DNA of 64,000 bases from Gemmatimonadota bacterium (GTDB lineage: Bacteria > JAAXHH01), in NCBI GenBank assembly GCA_009837395.1, contig VXTP01000044.1:1-64000 (forward strand), given 5' to 3'. Made by a program: the position numbers and the translations under genes. Each line of letters starts with the position of its first letter. The first letter of the stretch is position 1. Below, piece by piece: positions 44,121 to 52,578 of this stretch. The notes beneath the pieces are model-generated. The model saw only the letters and a program-made list of their open reading frames with translations. It was not told where the DNA came from and did no database searches.

Positions 44121-44573
44121 ATGCACGTCAGACAAGCCGTTCCAGAAGACACCGATCGCCTGCTCGAACTCATGAAGGGACTGGCGCGGTACGAAGACTA
44201 CATCGACCAGTTCGCCGTGATGCGGGAGAGCATCCTCGAGCACGGATTCGGAGATGAGCGGTTGTTCACCGCCTTCGTCGCCGAACACGAAGACGATCTC
44301 GTCGGAATGGCGGTTACCTATCCGATCCTTTGGACCTACACGTTGCGGCCGAAGCTCGTGCTCAAAGAACTGTTTGTTGCCGAGGCTGCCCGGAATATGG
44401 GCGTGGGAAAGGCTTTAATGGTGTCGGTGACCGCGCATGCCCGGTCCATGGGTGCGACCGAAGTCATCTGGACGGTCATGTCCGGGAATGCCGACGCCGA
44501 GGCGTTCTACCGGTCACTGGGTGGCCTGCCGGATCTGAAGTGGAACAACTGGACGTTGCGTCTCGATACGTAG
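44121..44573 (+). CDS. GNAT N-acetyltransferase
   Basis: 150 residues from MHVRQAVPED. The acetyl-CoA region is LKELFVAEAARNMGVGKALM (motif A, R-x-x-G-x-G/A) followed by IWTVMSGNADAEAFYRSLGG (motif B). This looks like the diamine/PaiA-type GNAT group. A TTG at 44088 overlapping the hisC stop (TTGA) would add 11 residues and is an alternative, coupled start. Probably co-transcribed with hisGC; substrate unknown. Confidence 0.82.
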   Translation: MHVRQAVPEDTDRLLELMKGLARYEDYIDQFAVMRESILEHGFGDERLFTAFVAEHEDDLVGMAVTYPILWTYTLRPKLVLKELFVAEAARNMGVGKALMVSVTAHARSMGATEVIWTVMSGNADAEAFYRSLGGLPDLKWNNWTLRLDT

Positions 44574-44628
44574 TGGTCGGCGGATCGGTGATCGCCAGCC
44601 CAAGATCGCCAAGATCGTCAGCACAGGA

Positions 44629-44655
44629 CGCCAGTCCAGGGTCGCCAGTCCAGGG
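44629..44655. repeat. 14-bp-period tandem repeat downstream of the GNAT gene
   Basis: CGCCAGTCCAGGG occurs at 44629-44641 and 44643-44655; related words (GATCGCCA) precede it at 44590-44620. The repeats fill the gap between two convergent genes. Confidence 0.55.
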
Positions 44656-44679
44656 CCGTCAACCTCTGACATACAGCAG

Positions 44680-44883
44680 TCACTTCTTCCGCGACCTTAG
44701 CCTGGCCTGAACGATGTAAATCACGAGCGCCAGCACCCCACCGTAGATCGCGAAGGCAGGCGTATCCGCGCCTTGCTCGCCCAACATGAAATTGAATGCG
44801 CCGCCGGCCAGGATGCCGAACATCATGGCGACCAATGCCTTCACGAATGCGGGCATTTGGGGACGGGGTCTGCGTTCTGTCAC
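44680..44883 (-). CDS. Two-TM small membrane protein
   Basis: 67 residues, GTG start with AGGAGG six bases upstream. Two hydrophobic segments (VKALVAMMFGILAGGAFNFML and AFAIYGGVLALVIYIVQARL) and a basic tail RLRSRKK. Its start overlaps the stop of the 46-residue ORF upstream (GTGA). No family recognised; it could be a housekeeping membrane peptide. Confidence 0.7.
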   Translation of the reverse strand: MTERRPRPQMPAFVKALVAMMFGILAGGAFNFMLGEQGADTPAFAIYGGVLALVIYIVQARLRSRKK

Positions 44884-45020
44884 TTTGCGTCCTCCTTTTT
44901 AACACCCTCCAGTTCCGCCAGCCGTTCCCGCAGGGCTTTCTCCAGCAGTGCCTCCGGAAGCGAAGCCAGGTACGCGTCCACCTCGTACGGGGCGTGTCGA
45001 GTCGGCTTCGGTTTACTCAC
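44880..45020 (-). CDS. 46-residue hypothetical protein, overlapping both neighbours
   Basis: GTG start inside the last codons of the VOC gene (8-base overlap) and TGA overlapping the next GTG. Sequence begins MSKPKPTRHAPYEVDAYLAS and ends LEGVKKEDAK; mostly a charged helix (LLEKALRERLAELEG). The double overlap and the good AGGAGG located in its 3' end for the next gene argue that it is a real member of a translationally coupled trio. Function unknown. Confidence 0.6.
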   Translation of the reverse strand: MSKPKPTRHAPYEVDAYLASLPEALLEKALRERLAELEGVKKEDAK

Positions 45021-45489
45021 CGCGGAAGGCCCTATCCAGTTCGGCGATGTCGAGCTTGCTCATCTCCATAAATGCCGCCGTTACTCGTTCGACCGCCGCC
45101 GGATCATCGCTGGCCAGCATTTCGCCGAGTCGGGCGGGCACGATCTGCCAGGACACGCCGAAGCGATCGACCAGCCAGCCGCAGCGGCTTTCCTGGCCAC
45201 CGCCGGAAACTAGCCCCTCCCACAACCTGTCCACCTCGTCCTGGTCGGCACAGCTGACGCAGAGCGACATGGCCGGACTGTGCTTAAAGTGGGGGCCGCC
45301 ATTGATGATCGTGAATGTCTGCCCAGCCAGTTCGAAGTGCGCGGTCATAATGTCTCCCGGGGTGCCCATGCCGGCTTCATTGTGCCGGGTGATGCCAAGG
45401 ACGCGCGAATCAGGCAAGAGGGAGGTGTAGAGATCCAGCGCTTCTTCAACGCGCCCGTCGAACCAGAGATTGGTTACGATCTTTTGCAT
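45013..45489 (-). CDS. VOC-superfamily protein (PhnB/3-dmu-9 3-mt type)
   Basis: 158 residues: TNLWFDGRVEEALDLYTSL, AHFELAGQTFTIINGGPHFKHSPAMSLCV and CGWLVDRFGVSWQIVP are the hallmarks of the '3-demethylubiquinone-9 3-methyltransferase domain' subgroup of the glyoxalase/VOC fold. The name is historical; most members have no proven activity. Followed by two overlapping small genes. SnoaL-like gene starts the cluster just upstream (3-base gap). Confidence 0.88.
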   Translation of the reverse strand: MQKIVTNLWFDGRVEEALDLYTSLLPDSRVLGITRHNEAGMGTPGDIMTAHFELAGQTFTIINGGPHFKHSPAMSLCVSCADQDEVDRLWEGLVSGGGQESRCGWLVDRFGVSWQIVPARLGEMLASDDPAAVERVTAAFMEMSKLDIAELDRAFRGE

Positions 45490-45492
45490 GGA

Positions 45493-45882
45493 TCACCGAC
45501 CCTCGTCTACGGCGATCGAGTACGAGGTCATGGTCTTTATCTTCATGCTCGACGCACTGGTGAACTGAACCACATCGCAGAAGGCGTGGGCCTGGCCCGA
45601 GTTCGACCGGATCACGCCGTTGACGGCCGCTTCCCGACCATGAGTGATGATGGATTCGATGACCAGGTCACTCGTTCCGACACCCTGCATCGCTTCCAGC
45701 AATGCGCGGACATTATCTTTTCCCTCGATCACGCTGTCACCCACCAGGTTCCAGACGATATCGTCGCTCATCGGCAACAGGATGCCGTCGATGTCGGCGT
45801 GCGCGAAGGCAGAGATGAAGTCCCGCAACAAAGCCTTCTTCGGCGCGTTCTTGCAGTCGGGTTTAACAGTGATGTTGGGCAT
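45493..45882 (-). CDS. SnoaL/NTF2-like protein
   Basis: 129 residues of alpha+beta-cone fold: LLRDFISAFAHADIDGILLPMSDDIVWNLVGD then IEGKDNVRALLEAM and a C-terminal strand pair with FCDVVQFTSAS. Typical of nuclear-transport-factor-2-like proteins, which include polyketide cyclases, isomerases and many of unknown role. Its stop is three bases before the VOC gene start, so the two are co-transcribed. Confidence 0.8.
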   Translation of the reverse strand: MPNITVKPDCKNAPKKALLRDFISAFAHADIDGILLPMSDDIVWNLVGDSVIEGKDNVRALLEAMQGVGTSDLVIESIITHGREAAVNGVIRSNSGQAHAFCDVVQFTSASSMKIKTMTSYSIAVDEGR

Positions 45883-45990
45883 GACCTGGCCTTTCGATTA
45901 TGGACCTGACTTACCTGCGGTTGTAAGCCGGACCTGCAGACAGTCATAGACCAGACCTGAAAACCATCCAGACTGGACCTGCAGGCCATC

Positions 45991-46872
45991 TCAGGTTTCG
46001 AGTAGCGAATGCACGGCCTGGCGTACGGCGGGCCACGTCACGGAGCCCGGTACCATGAACTCGTGGTGGCCGGCGTTCGGGATGACGACGTGTTCGACAG
46101 GGTCACCGGCCGCGCGGCACGCCGCCGCGTAGGCTACTCCCAGTTCGGGCGGCACGACCCAGTCGTGTTCCGCGCTGATCATGACCTGTGGAAGACCCAG
46201 GGGCAGCAATGCTACGGGCGATCCGCATCGATATCGACTTTCCGCACGCCCCTCGGGCTCTTCGGATGATACGCCAGGATCGCCAAGCAGTTCCGAAACG
46301 ACGTCCTGCCGGCATTCCGCATCCGCGTGAGGTGTGAAACCTCTCAGATCGCCCGGTCCGCCCAGTACGACGGTCCCTCGCAACGGCAACGGATCCGCGG
46401 TCCAGAGCGGGCTTTCACCGGGCAGGCGGTGGCGCGCTGCCGTCCAGAGGGCCAGGTGGCCTCCCGCCGAGTGGCCGATGGTGATGACGCGATCCAGGTC
46501 GAGATCGTGATCGCCAGCCAGCGTGCGCAGGTAGTCTGTCGCGCTCCCGGCGTCGAGAAAGGTCCCCGGCCATCCGCCGCCCTCCTGATCCACGCACCGG
46601 TATTCCACGTTCCAGGTAGCGATGCCCTCGTCCCGTAGGGCGTCGGCCAGCGCATCCGCGTTGCGCAGGTCCGCGTAGATCGACAGCCAGCAGCCTCCGT
46701 GCAGGACCACGGCCACCGGATGGGGACCTTGGCCGGCCGGCAACCGCAATTCCCCAAATTGAGACAGCGCTGGTCCATATGACGATCTGACGTCCGCGGG
46801 TTTGCTGGGCAGCGCGTTGACGATGTCGGGGGTCGCGAAGGGATGATTATCGGAGGTGAATCTGGCAGTCAT
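45991..46872 (-). CDS. Alpha/beta-hydrolase (esterase/arylformamidase-like)
   Basis: 293 residues from MTARFTSD. Oxyanion HGG in VVLHGGCWLS, nucleophile Ser in TIGHSAGGHLALW, acid Asp in ISAEHDWVVPP, His in PNAGHHEFMVP. This order fits the hormone-sensitive-lipase/BD-FAE group. No signal peptide. A start eleven codons upstream is possible but neither start has a clear ribosome site. Substrate unknown. Degenerate CAGGTC(C/T)-type repeats follow the stop. Confidence 0.86.
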   Translation of the reverse strand: MTARFTSDNHPFATPDIVNALPSKPADVRSSYGPALSQFGELRLPAGQGPHPVAVVLHGGCWLSIYADLRNADALADALRDEGIATWNVEYRCVDQEGGGWPGTFLDAGSATDYLRTLAGDHDLDLDRVITIGHSAGGHLALWTAARHRLPGESPLWTADPLPLRGTVVLGGPGDLRGFTPHADAECRQDVVSELLGDPGVSSEEPEGRAESRYRCGSPVALLPLGLPQVMISAEHDWVVPPELGVAYAAACRAAGDPVEHVVIPNAGHHEFMVPGSVTWPAVRQAVHSLLET

Positions 46873-46958
46873 GATGTGAGGGTCGCGAAGAGCGTGACGA
46901 CACAAGACGGACGTTCAGGACATAAACCGTTGTTCGGAACTTCAACCGTTGTCGCCCG

Positions 46959-47450
46959 TCACAGCAGAAACCGACCGCGCTCTTCGGGCGTGGGCAGCCT
47001 GCACGCGTCCCGTCTGCCGAACCAGCGGTACCGGTTACGTGCGACAGTGCGATAGACACAATCGCGCAGTGGACGTGGAAAAACATACAGCACGGCGATC
47101 AGCCGCCATGCGCCGCCCAGTCGTGCCATGGCGTGCAGGACAGCGTCGGATTGTTCGAAACGCCCGTCTGTATCGAGGAAAATGAAAGATCGGGGTTCGT
47201 CGGACGGAAGATCGCCCGCCTGGGAATCTCTTGACGTTGGATCGTCCGGCTCGTCGTCCCCGGCCTCGTCCTCCACCCCCAGCAATCGTCGCGCCGTTTC
47301 GCCCTGCAGCGGCGCAAACCGGAACCGGTGCTGGCTATCGGTCCGTAGCATAAAATCGACGAAGCGGTTGCAGAGGCCGCACACGCCATCGAAAAACAGG
47401 ATTGGCTGCCTGTGTTCCGCTTCACTGTGGGCCGAGTCGTTCACCGCCAC
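46959..47450 (-). CDS. DCC-family thiol-disulfide oxidoreductase-like protein (DUF393)
   Basis: 163 residues. The family motif is ILFFDGVCGLCNRFVDFML (DxxCxxC, a CxxC redox-like site), followed by RFRFAPLQGETAR and a C-terminal AVLHAMARLGGAWR / YRTVARNRYRWFG. A hydrophilic insertion (EDEAGDDEPDDPTSRDSQAG) interrupts the middle. Role in thiol redox is assumed for the family. It is last in a same-strand run below the dioxygenase. Confidence 0.88.
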   Translation of the reverse strand: MAVNDSAHSEAEHRQPILFFDGVCGLCNRFVDFMLRTDSQHRFRFAPLQGETARRLLGVEDEAGDDEPDDPTSRDSQAGDLPSDEPRSFIFLDTDGRFEQSDAVLHAMARLGGAWRLIAVLYVFPRPLRDCVYRTVARNRYRWFGRRDACRLPTPEERGRFLL

Positions 47451-47491
47451 GCGTCCTTCACCGGGCCGAATCCGTTACCGCACCGGGCTGG

Positions 47492-48346
47492 TTACCGGGC
47501 CCAGGTCTTGTTCTCGAGAACCGACTGGGTCTCGTAGATCGAACCGCCTCGTTCCGGTCCGGGCAGCGGCATGCGTACGGGCAGGTCGGCCATGCGCGGC
47601 ACGTTGGTCGGTTCGCCCCGGAGGAGGTTGCCGTTGAAGACGTCCCAGTCGCCCGCTCCCGTGAGCGGCCAGGCGTCGGCGGCAGCCATCTGGAACAAGA
47701 GCAAGCGCCGTGGTGCGCCCGAATAGTTCGGCGCTGAACCATGCAGTGTTCGGACGTGATGGATCGAAATCCCACCCGCGGGCACTTCGAGCGCTACGAC
47801 GTTATCCGGGGTGAAGTCGGGATCGTTCACCGCGCCGCAGAACCGGCCGTCCTGGTGATGGTTGTAGGTGGGGCCTTTGTGGGAACCGGGAATCACCAGC
47901 AGGGCGCCGTTGGCTTCGTTCATCTCATCGATGCAGACGCCCACGGCGAGAATGTCGTCGTTGGTGTGGGGATAAAAGGACCAGTCCTGGTGCCACTCCA
48001 CCGGGCTGCCGTAGTCGGCGGACTTCATGTTCAGCTTGTTGCCGTTGGTCCGGATGTTGTCGCCGATCAGCTGCGCCACGATGTCGAGGATGCCGTCGTG
48101 CTCTATGGTGCTCCGGTACACGTCGTGGTGGTCGATCGGGCTCTTCAGGCGGCGCACCTGTGGATCATCCGCCGAGTGACCGGGTTCGAGGTCGTAGAAG
48201 TCCGTATGTTCGGTGATGACCCGGGCCTTATCTACGAATTCGTCTGTCACCCGCTGCAGGTCCGCGACCTCCGCGTCGGAAAGCACCTTGTCGACAGTCA
48301 TGTAACCGTTCTCGTGGTAGAACTCAACCTGCTCCTGGGATAACAT
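47492..48346 (-). CDS. PhyH-family dioxygenase (copy E) in the GH172 operon
   Basis: 284 residues from MLSQEQ; GGAGGT four bases upstream. Upstream open frame is antisense-type shadow of the GH172 gene. Iron site: HxD in VEWHQDWSFYPHTN and distal His in RTLHGSAPNYSGAPRR, which also supplies the 2-oxoglutarate arginine. It starts 29 bases after the GH172 gene, so it likely acts on the same or a derived substrate, e.g. a hydroxylated sugar or aglycone (inference). Confidence 0.9.
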   Translation of the reverse strand: MLSQEQVEFYHENGYMTVDKVLSDAEVADLQRVTDEFVDKARVITEHTDFYDLEPGHSADDPQVRRLKSPIDHHDVYRSTIEHDGILDIVAQLIGDNIRTNGNKLNMKSADYGSPVEWHQDWSFYPHTNDDILAVGVCIDEMNEANGALLVIPGSHKGPTYNHHQDGRFCGAVNDPDFTPDNVVALEVPAGGISIHHVRTLHGSAPNYSGAPRRLLLFQMAAADAWPLTGAGDWDVFNGNLLRGEPTNVPRMADLPVRMPLPGPERGGSIYETQSVLENKTWAR

Positions 48347-48375
48347 CTGTACCTCCGTGATGGGACTGCTTGCCC

Positions 48376-49455
48376 TCAGCCGTACCGCTCCTCGTTCGGC
48401 CGCGGCAGGCGTTCTTCCACCGGCAGCAGGACCGGACCGCCGCGCCGAGGCTCGGAGAGGTAGTAATAGGCCGTGCTGGCGTAGTCGTTGCTCAGCTTGT
48501 TCGCATGGCCATGCTCGATGGACATGCGGAAACTTTTCCGGAACCGGATCGGATCTTCTATGTGATACCGGTAAACGGTGTTCTTGCCCTTGAACCTCCA
48601 GTCCGGGTTGCCGCTGTAGAGAATGATCCCGTGGTACGGCGCCTGGAACTCCGTCGTCGGGCCGTATGCGCCGTGATACCAGTCTTCGGTGCCCGTGCCG
48701 TGCAGCGACGGGGGCCACGCCTCGCCGTCGATGAACATCATGTCGTCGCCTTCGCCGTACCAGTCGTTCGGGTTCCGCTGAAAGCAGTCGATGTCCAGGT
48801 GGGCGCCGCAGTAGATGCCGTCGCCCTCGACGTCGCAGATGACGTAGTTGTCCTTGTCGCTCGTGTTCAGCCAGCGCGGGTCGTTCCGGTATTCGTCGGG
48901 TTTGAGCCCTTCCTCGAAGGCCCAGCCCTTCGTATCGGCCTCCCGGCGCCACTGTACGTGAAAATACGCCTGATCCGCCACCGCGTCAACGGTGGGATAG
49001 GCCTCGCAGTCGATGTAGAAGTAGTGGAAGTAGCCTTCGTCGCCCTGGTTTTCCACTTCCACCACGGCCTTCTCACTGAATGGCATGGGCCACCACGCGT
49101 TGAATCCCTTGCCGTCCTGGGGGCTCATCTGCAGCGGGGCGGTGATGAAATCCTTGCGCATGCCGTGCCCCAGGCCGAAGAAATCGCCGATGGGACACTC
49201 CACGCTCGGCTCCGCGCAACCGTCCCAGTACATGCGCAGCACGATGCGACGGCAGTAGTCCTCAGACGGGATCCCGAGCGTCATCCAGATGTGCTTGATG
49301 CAGCCCGGACCGTCGATCTGTCCGATGACGCGTTTCTCACCGGCCTCGATCCGCCAGGCGTCGGTGTTGGCGCCCGTCGTGTCCCAGCTCGAAATCCGGT
49401 GGCTTTTATACGTGCGCAGCGTGGGCAGCGACGCCAGGCTGGTCTGACCGATCAT
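48376..49455 (-). CDS. GH172 / DUF2961 glycoside hydrolase (copy 1)
   Basis: 359 residues, GGGAGG five bases before ATG. Single-jelly-roll DUF2961 domain. The two conserved carboxylates are in DWYGEGDDMMFIDGE and HGTGTEDWY; in GH172 alpha-D-fructofuranosidase/D-arabinofuranosidase the equivalent glutamates are nucleophile and acid/base. No signal peptide, so it acts in the cytoplasm. Nearly the whole protein is alignable with copy 2 (49494-50576), with the same N-terminus MIGQTSLASLP. GH172 enzymes work as oligomers (trimer/hexamer), so the two copies could form mixed assemblies. Confidence 0.9.
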   Translation of the reverse strand: MIGQTSLASLPTLRTYKSHRISSWDTTGANTDAWRIEAGEKRVIGQIDGPGCIKHIWMTLGIPSEDYCRRIVLRMYWDGCAEPSVECPIGDFFGLGHGMRKDFITAPLQMSPQDGKGFNAWWPMPFSEKAVVEVENQGDEGYFHYFYIDCEAYPTVDAVADQAYFHVQWRREADTKGWAFEEGLKPDEYRNDPRWLNTSDKDNYVICDVEGDGIYCGAHLDIDCFQRNPNDWYGEGDDMMFIDGEAWPPSLHGTGTEDWYHGAYGPTTEFQAPYHGIILYSGNPDWRFKGKNTVYRYHIEDPIRFRKSFRMSIEHGHANKLSNDYASTAYYYLSEPRRGGPVLLPVEERLPRPNEERYG

Positions 49456-49493
49456 GGATCCTCCCTTGCAGGTTGGTGGACGCGGTCCGTCCG

Positions 49494-50576
49494 TCACTCT
49501 CCGTAGTGCGGTTCGTCCGGACGCGGAATCCGGTCCTCGACTGGCAGCAGGGGCGGTCCGCTGCGCCGCGGTTCGGACAGGTAGTAGTACGCCGTGCTCG
49601 AGTAGTCGTTGCTCAGCTTGTTCGCGTGGCCGTGCTCGATGGAGATGTGAAAGCTCTTCCGAAACCGGATCGGATCCTCGATATGGTAGCGGTAGACCGT
49701 GTTCTTGCCCTTCCACCGCCACTCGTCGTTACCACTGTACAGGATGATGCCGTGATAGGGCGCATTGTACTCGTCGGTCGGGCAGTAGGCGCAGTGGTAC
49801 CAATCCTCGGTGCCGGTTCCGTGCAGCGACGGCGGCCACGCCTCGCCGTCGATGAACATCATGTCGTCGCCTTCGCCGTACCAGTCGTTCGGGTTACGCT
49901 GAAAGCAGTCGATGTCCAGGTGGGCGCCGCAGTAGACGCCGTTTCCTTCGACGTCGCAGATGACGTAGTTTTCTCGCTCGCTCAAATTCGCCCAGCGCGG
50001 GTCGTTCCGGTAGGCTTCCGGCTTGAGTCCTTCCTCGTAGGCCCATCCCCGGGTGTTGGCTTCCCGCCGCCACTGCGTGTGAAAATACGCCTGGTCCGCT
50101 ACCGCTTCGGCCGTGGGATACGTCTCGTAATCGATGTAGAAGTAGTGGTTATATCCGTCGGTCCCCTGGTTCTCCACTTCGATCACGGCCTTGTCCCTGA
50201 AGGGCATGGGCCACCAGGAGTTGAACCCCTTACCGTCCTGCGGGCTCATCTGCAACGGCGCCGTGATGAAATCCTTGCGCATGCCGTGACCCAGGCCGAA
50301 GAAATCCCCGATGGGGCACTCCACGCTCGGCTGCGCGCTGCCGTCCCAGTACATGCGCATTACGATGCGGCGGCAATAGTCCTCCGCCGGGAGCCCGAGC
50401 GTCATCCACAGGTGCTTGATGCATCCCGGTCCGTTGATCTCACCGATCACCCGTTTCTCGCCGGCTTCGATGCGCCAGAAATCGGCATTCTCGCCGGAGG
50501 TATTCCAACTGGAAATCCGGCGGCTGTCATAAGCGCGCAGCGAGGGCAGCGACGCCAGGCTGGTCTGACCGATCAT
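49494..50576 (-). CDS. GH172 / DUF2961 glycoside hydrolase (copy 2)
   Basis: 360 residues, first gene of the operon. Catalytic-type glutamates E235 (WYGEGDD) and E257 (HGTGTEDWY), 22 apart, close to the spacing in characterised GH172 members. Differs from copy 1 by scattered substitutions (for example SDKDNYV vs SERENYV; GAYGPTTEF vs CAYCPTDEY near the active site), indicating a tandem duplication followed by divergence of the substrate pocket. GGAA before ATG. Confidence 0.9.
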   Translation of the reverse strand: MIGQTSLASLPSLRAYDSRRISSWNTSGENADFWRIEAGEKRVIGEINGPGCIKHLWMTLGLPAEDYCRRIVMRMYWDGSAQPSVECPIGDFFGLGHGMRKDFITAPLQMSPQDGKGFNSWWPMPFRDKAVIEVENQGTDGYNHYFYIDYETYPTAEAVADQAYFHTQWRREANTRGWAYEEGLKPEAYRNDPRWANLSERENYVICDVEGNGVYCGAHLDIDCFQRNPNDWYGEGDDMMFIDGEAWPPSLHGTGTEDWYHCAYCPTDEYNAPYHGIILYSGNDEWRWKGKNTVYRYHIEDPIRFRKSFHISIEHGHANKLSNDYSSTAYYYLSEPRRSGPPLLPVEDRIPRPDEPHYGE

Positions 50577-50608
50577 GGATTATTCCTTTCGGATTGTTGA
50601 CGATACCA

Positions 50609-50640
50609 GTTATAATTTTCGTGAATATCAGCTATAATTT
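50609..50640. repeat. Direct (G)YTATAATTT repeat upstream of the GH172 operon
   Basis: GTTATAATTT (50609-50618) and GCTATAATTT (50631-50640) repeat with a 22-base period in the 142-bp gap between the MBL gene and GH172 copy 2, an A/T-rich island suited to promoter function, although no clear minus-strand -35/-10 pair is seen. Confidence 0.45.
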
Positions 50641-50718
50641 ATTGAAATAACGGAACTTTATACACGACCGCCTCGGCAGCTTCACCACATCGCCGCGCTT
50701 CGATCCGGCACGCCGGAC

Positions 50719-52578
50719 CTACCACTTCGGCATGCCAACCGTCACCAGAGCCTCGGTCACCTGCCCGAAGGGCCGCCCGCCCACGGTCAGGTTCAGCGCC
50801 ACGGGCTGCCGCCGGCATTGCGTGTCCTCCGGAACGTGCAGCACCAGGCGGATCTCCTTCTGTTCCCGTGGACCCAGGAACAGGGTCGCCGTCTCGCTCT
50901 GCCAGCCATCGGGCCCCACCAGCCGGATGCGGGCCGGCTGCTCCGTGGGAAAGGGATTGAGCACCCATCCGCTGAACTCGATCGGTCCGCCCTCGGGCGC
51001 GTGGGCCCGGTACGGCACCAGCTTGCCGCCCTGGGACTCGGCGCCGAAGTGGGCGTCGTCGTCATCCAGCAGCATGAGGGTGGTGTGCACGTCGTCGAAG
51101 GCTTCCGCGGCCCGGCCGATCTCGGCGTACCATTCGGGTGATGTGCGGTAGGGGCGTGTATGGCCCGTGATGACCAGTTCCGGCTCGAAACGTTTCAGAT
51201 CTTTCAGGAACCGTTTGTAGCACCCCAGGTCGAGCCCGTTCTTGTAGACGTGGTTGGTGAACATGCGCGCGCCGGCCTCGTAGCCCACGCCGCCCCCCGT
51301 GTTGAAGAAGGCCTGGTCGCCCGTGTGGGCTACGCGGGTCCCGTCGATCTCCATGCAGATCAACGTGGCGAAACGGGTGTGACCCGACATGGGATAGAGC
51401 GTGATGGGGATGTTCTCCCAGTGGACGGTTGTCCCGTTGGGGATGTGCCGGCCCACCCGGATCGGCTCGTGCCAGAGACAGGGCCGGTCGTATTTCACCG
51501 GGTGCTCGAGCAGGTCACTGAACTGTTCGCCCGCCAGGACCTCCGTCCCGTAGAGACGCTGGAGCATGGGGATGCCGTTGACGTGGTCGTCGTGGAAATG
51601 GGAGACGAGCGTCGCGTCGATCCGGTCGATCCCGAAGCGCTTTCGGAGCCCGTTGATCCCGTGAAGGATCGGCCTTCGGTTGGATACATGTGACTTGCCG
51701 GGCTGGAACCCGGTCTTCACGTTGTAGCCGTAGTCGATGGACATGACCTTGCCCGTGTCGCTCAGGACGAAGTGGGTCTCCGCGCCGGCGTACTTCGAGC
51801 GGTACAGGTGGGGCAGGATCTCTTCAATATCGTCCCCGTCCGGGTCCTCCATCGGTTCGGCGACGCCGGGCTGGATCTCCTCGAGGCGTTTCAGGTTCGC
51901 CTTGAAGGCCGCGATGGCGCCGGCCGGGTCGTCCACCGGGTCCCCCAGGCTCGGGAGCAGACGGTCCGCCTCGGCAGCAAGCAGGCGGTTGACAGCGTGG
52001 TACAGGTTCCACGCGCCGGTATAGTCGTTGTAGTTGTACTGCAGCGGCGCCAGGCGGGTCGTCTTCCCGGTCCCGCAGATCACTTCTCCCACGAATCCGA
52101 TGCGCCGGCCGCCAACAGTGACAACGTAGCTGCTCGCGCCGTTGGTCATGCCGGGCGTGGGCACGACCTCCCACGACAGCCCCGCGATGCCGCGCGTCTC
52201 GTAATCCATCAGCCAGCCGTCGACCGGAACGGGACGGACAGGCGAGAAGCGGTCCCACCGGTTGTCGTAGGAGTTCCAGTGCTGCCGTTCGCGGAAGTGC
52301 TGCTCCGGATCGACGAGATACTCCTGGTCCCAGTAGGGTCCAAGTATTCGGGCCCCCTTCTCGCGCAGCCTGATGGCGCCGTCCGTGTGGTCTCGGAAGT
52401 GGTGGGTGAGCAGGACCGTCACCGGCCTGCCGCCCGCGAGCTCGTCGAGGTAATCTGCGGCCTCGCCGGTGCCGGCGTTGACCAGCACGACCCCCTCCGG
52501 CCCTTCGACGGCGTAGACGATGCAGCTGTCCTGAAATCGGTAGATACCTTCTTCGAGTCGTTCCCAGTGGGAAGGCAT
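50719..52578 (-). CDS. Double metallo-beta-lactamase-fold hydrolase
   Basis: 619 residues. Domain 1 (~1-240) has THHFRDHTDG (residues 58-67): the second His of the canonical THxHxDH is Phe61, so its metal site looks degraded. Domain 2 (~265-510) has SHFHDDHVNG (H327, H329, D331, H332), YPMSGHTRF, THTGDQAFF-like AHTGDQAF and VITGHTRPY, an intact two-zinc site. Residues ~525-619 form a C-terminal beta-sandwich-like tail. No signal peptide. Resembles a glyoxalase-II/lactonase-like fusion; upstream of the GH172 operon on the same strand. Substrate unknown. Confidence 0.85.
   Translation of the reverse strand: MPSHWERLEEGIYRFQDSCIVYAVEGPEGVVLVNAGTGEAADYLDELAGGRPVTVLLTHHFRDHTDGAIRLREKGARILGPYWDQEYLVDPEQHFRERQHWNSYDNRWDRFSPVRPVPVDGWLMDYETRGIAGLSWEVVPTPGMTNGASSYVVTVGGRRIGFVGEVICGTGKTTRLAPLQYNYNDYTGAWNLYHAVNRLLAAEADRLLPSLGDPVDDPAGAIAAFKANLKRLEEIQPGVAEPMEDPDGDDIEEILPHLYRSKYAGAETHFVLSDTGKVMSIDYGYNVKTGFQPGKSHVSNRRPILHGINGLRKRFGIDRIDATLVSHFHDDHVNGIPMLQRLYGTEVLAGEQFSDLLEHPVKYDRPCLWHEPIRVGRHIPNGTTVHWENIPITLYPMSGHTRFATLICMEIDGTRVAHTGDQAFFNTGGGVGYEAGARMFTNHVYKNGLDLGCYKRFLKDLKRFEPELVITGHTRPYRTSPEWYAEIGRAAEAFDDVHTTLMLLDDDDAHFGAESQGGKLVPYRAHAPEGGPIEFSGWVLNPFPTEQPARIRLVGPDGWQSETATLFLGPREQKEIRLVLHVPEDTQCRRQPVALNLTVGGRPFGQVTEALVTVGMPKW

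Noticed and set aside
48370-50600. Plus-strand frames opposite both GH172 genes (378 and 375 codons)
   Set aside because: They resemble each other only because the real minus-strand genes are duplicated; no independent coding signal.
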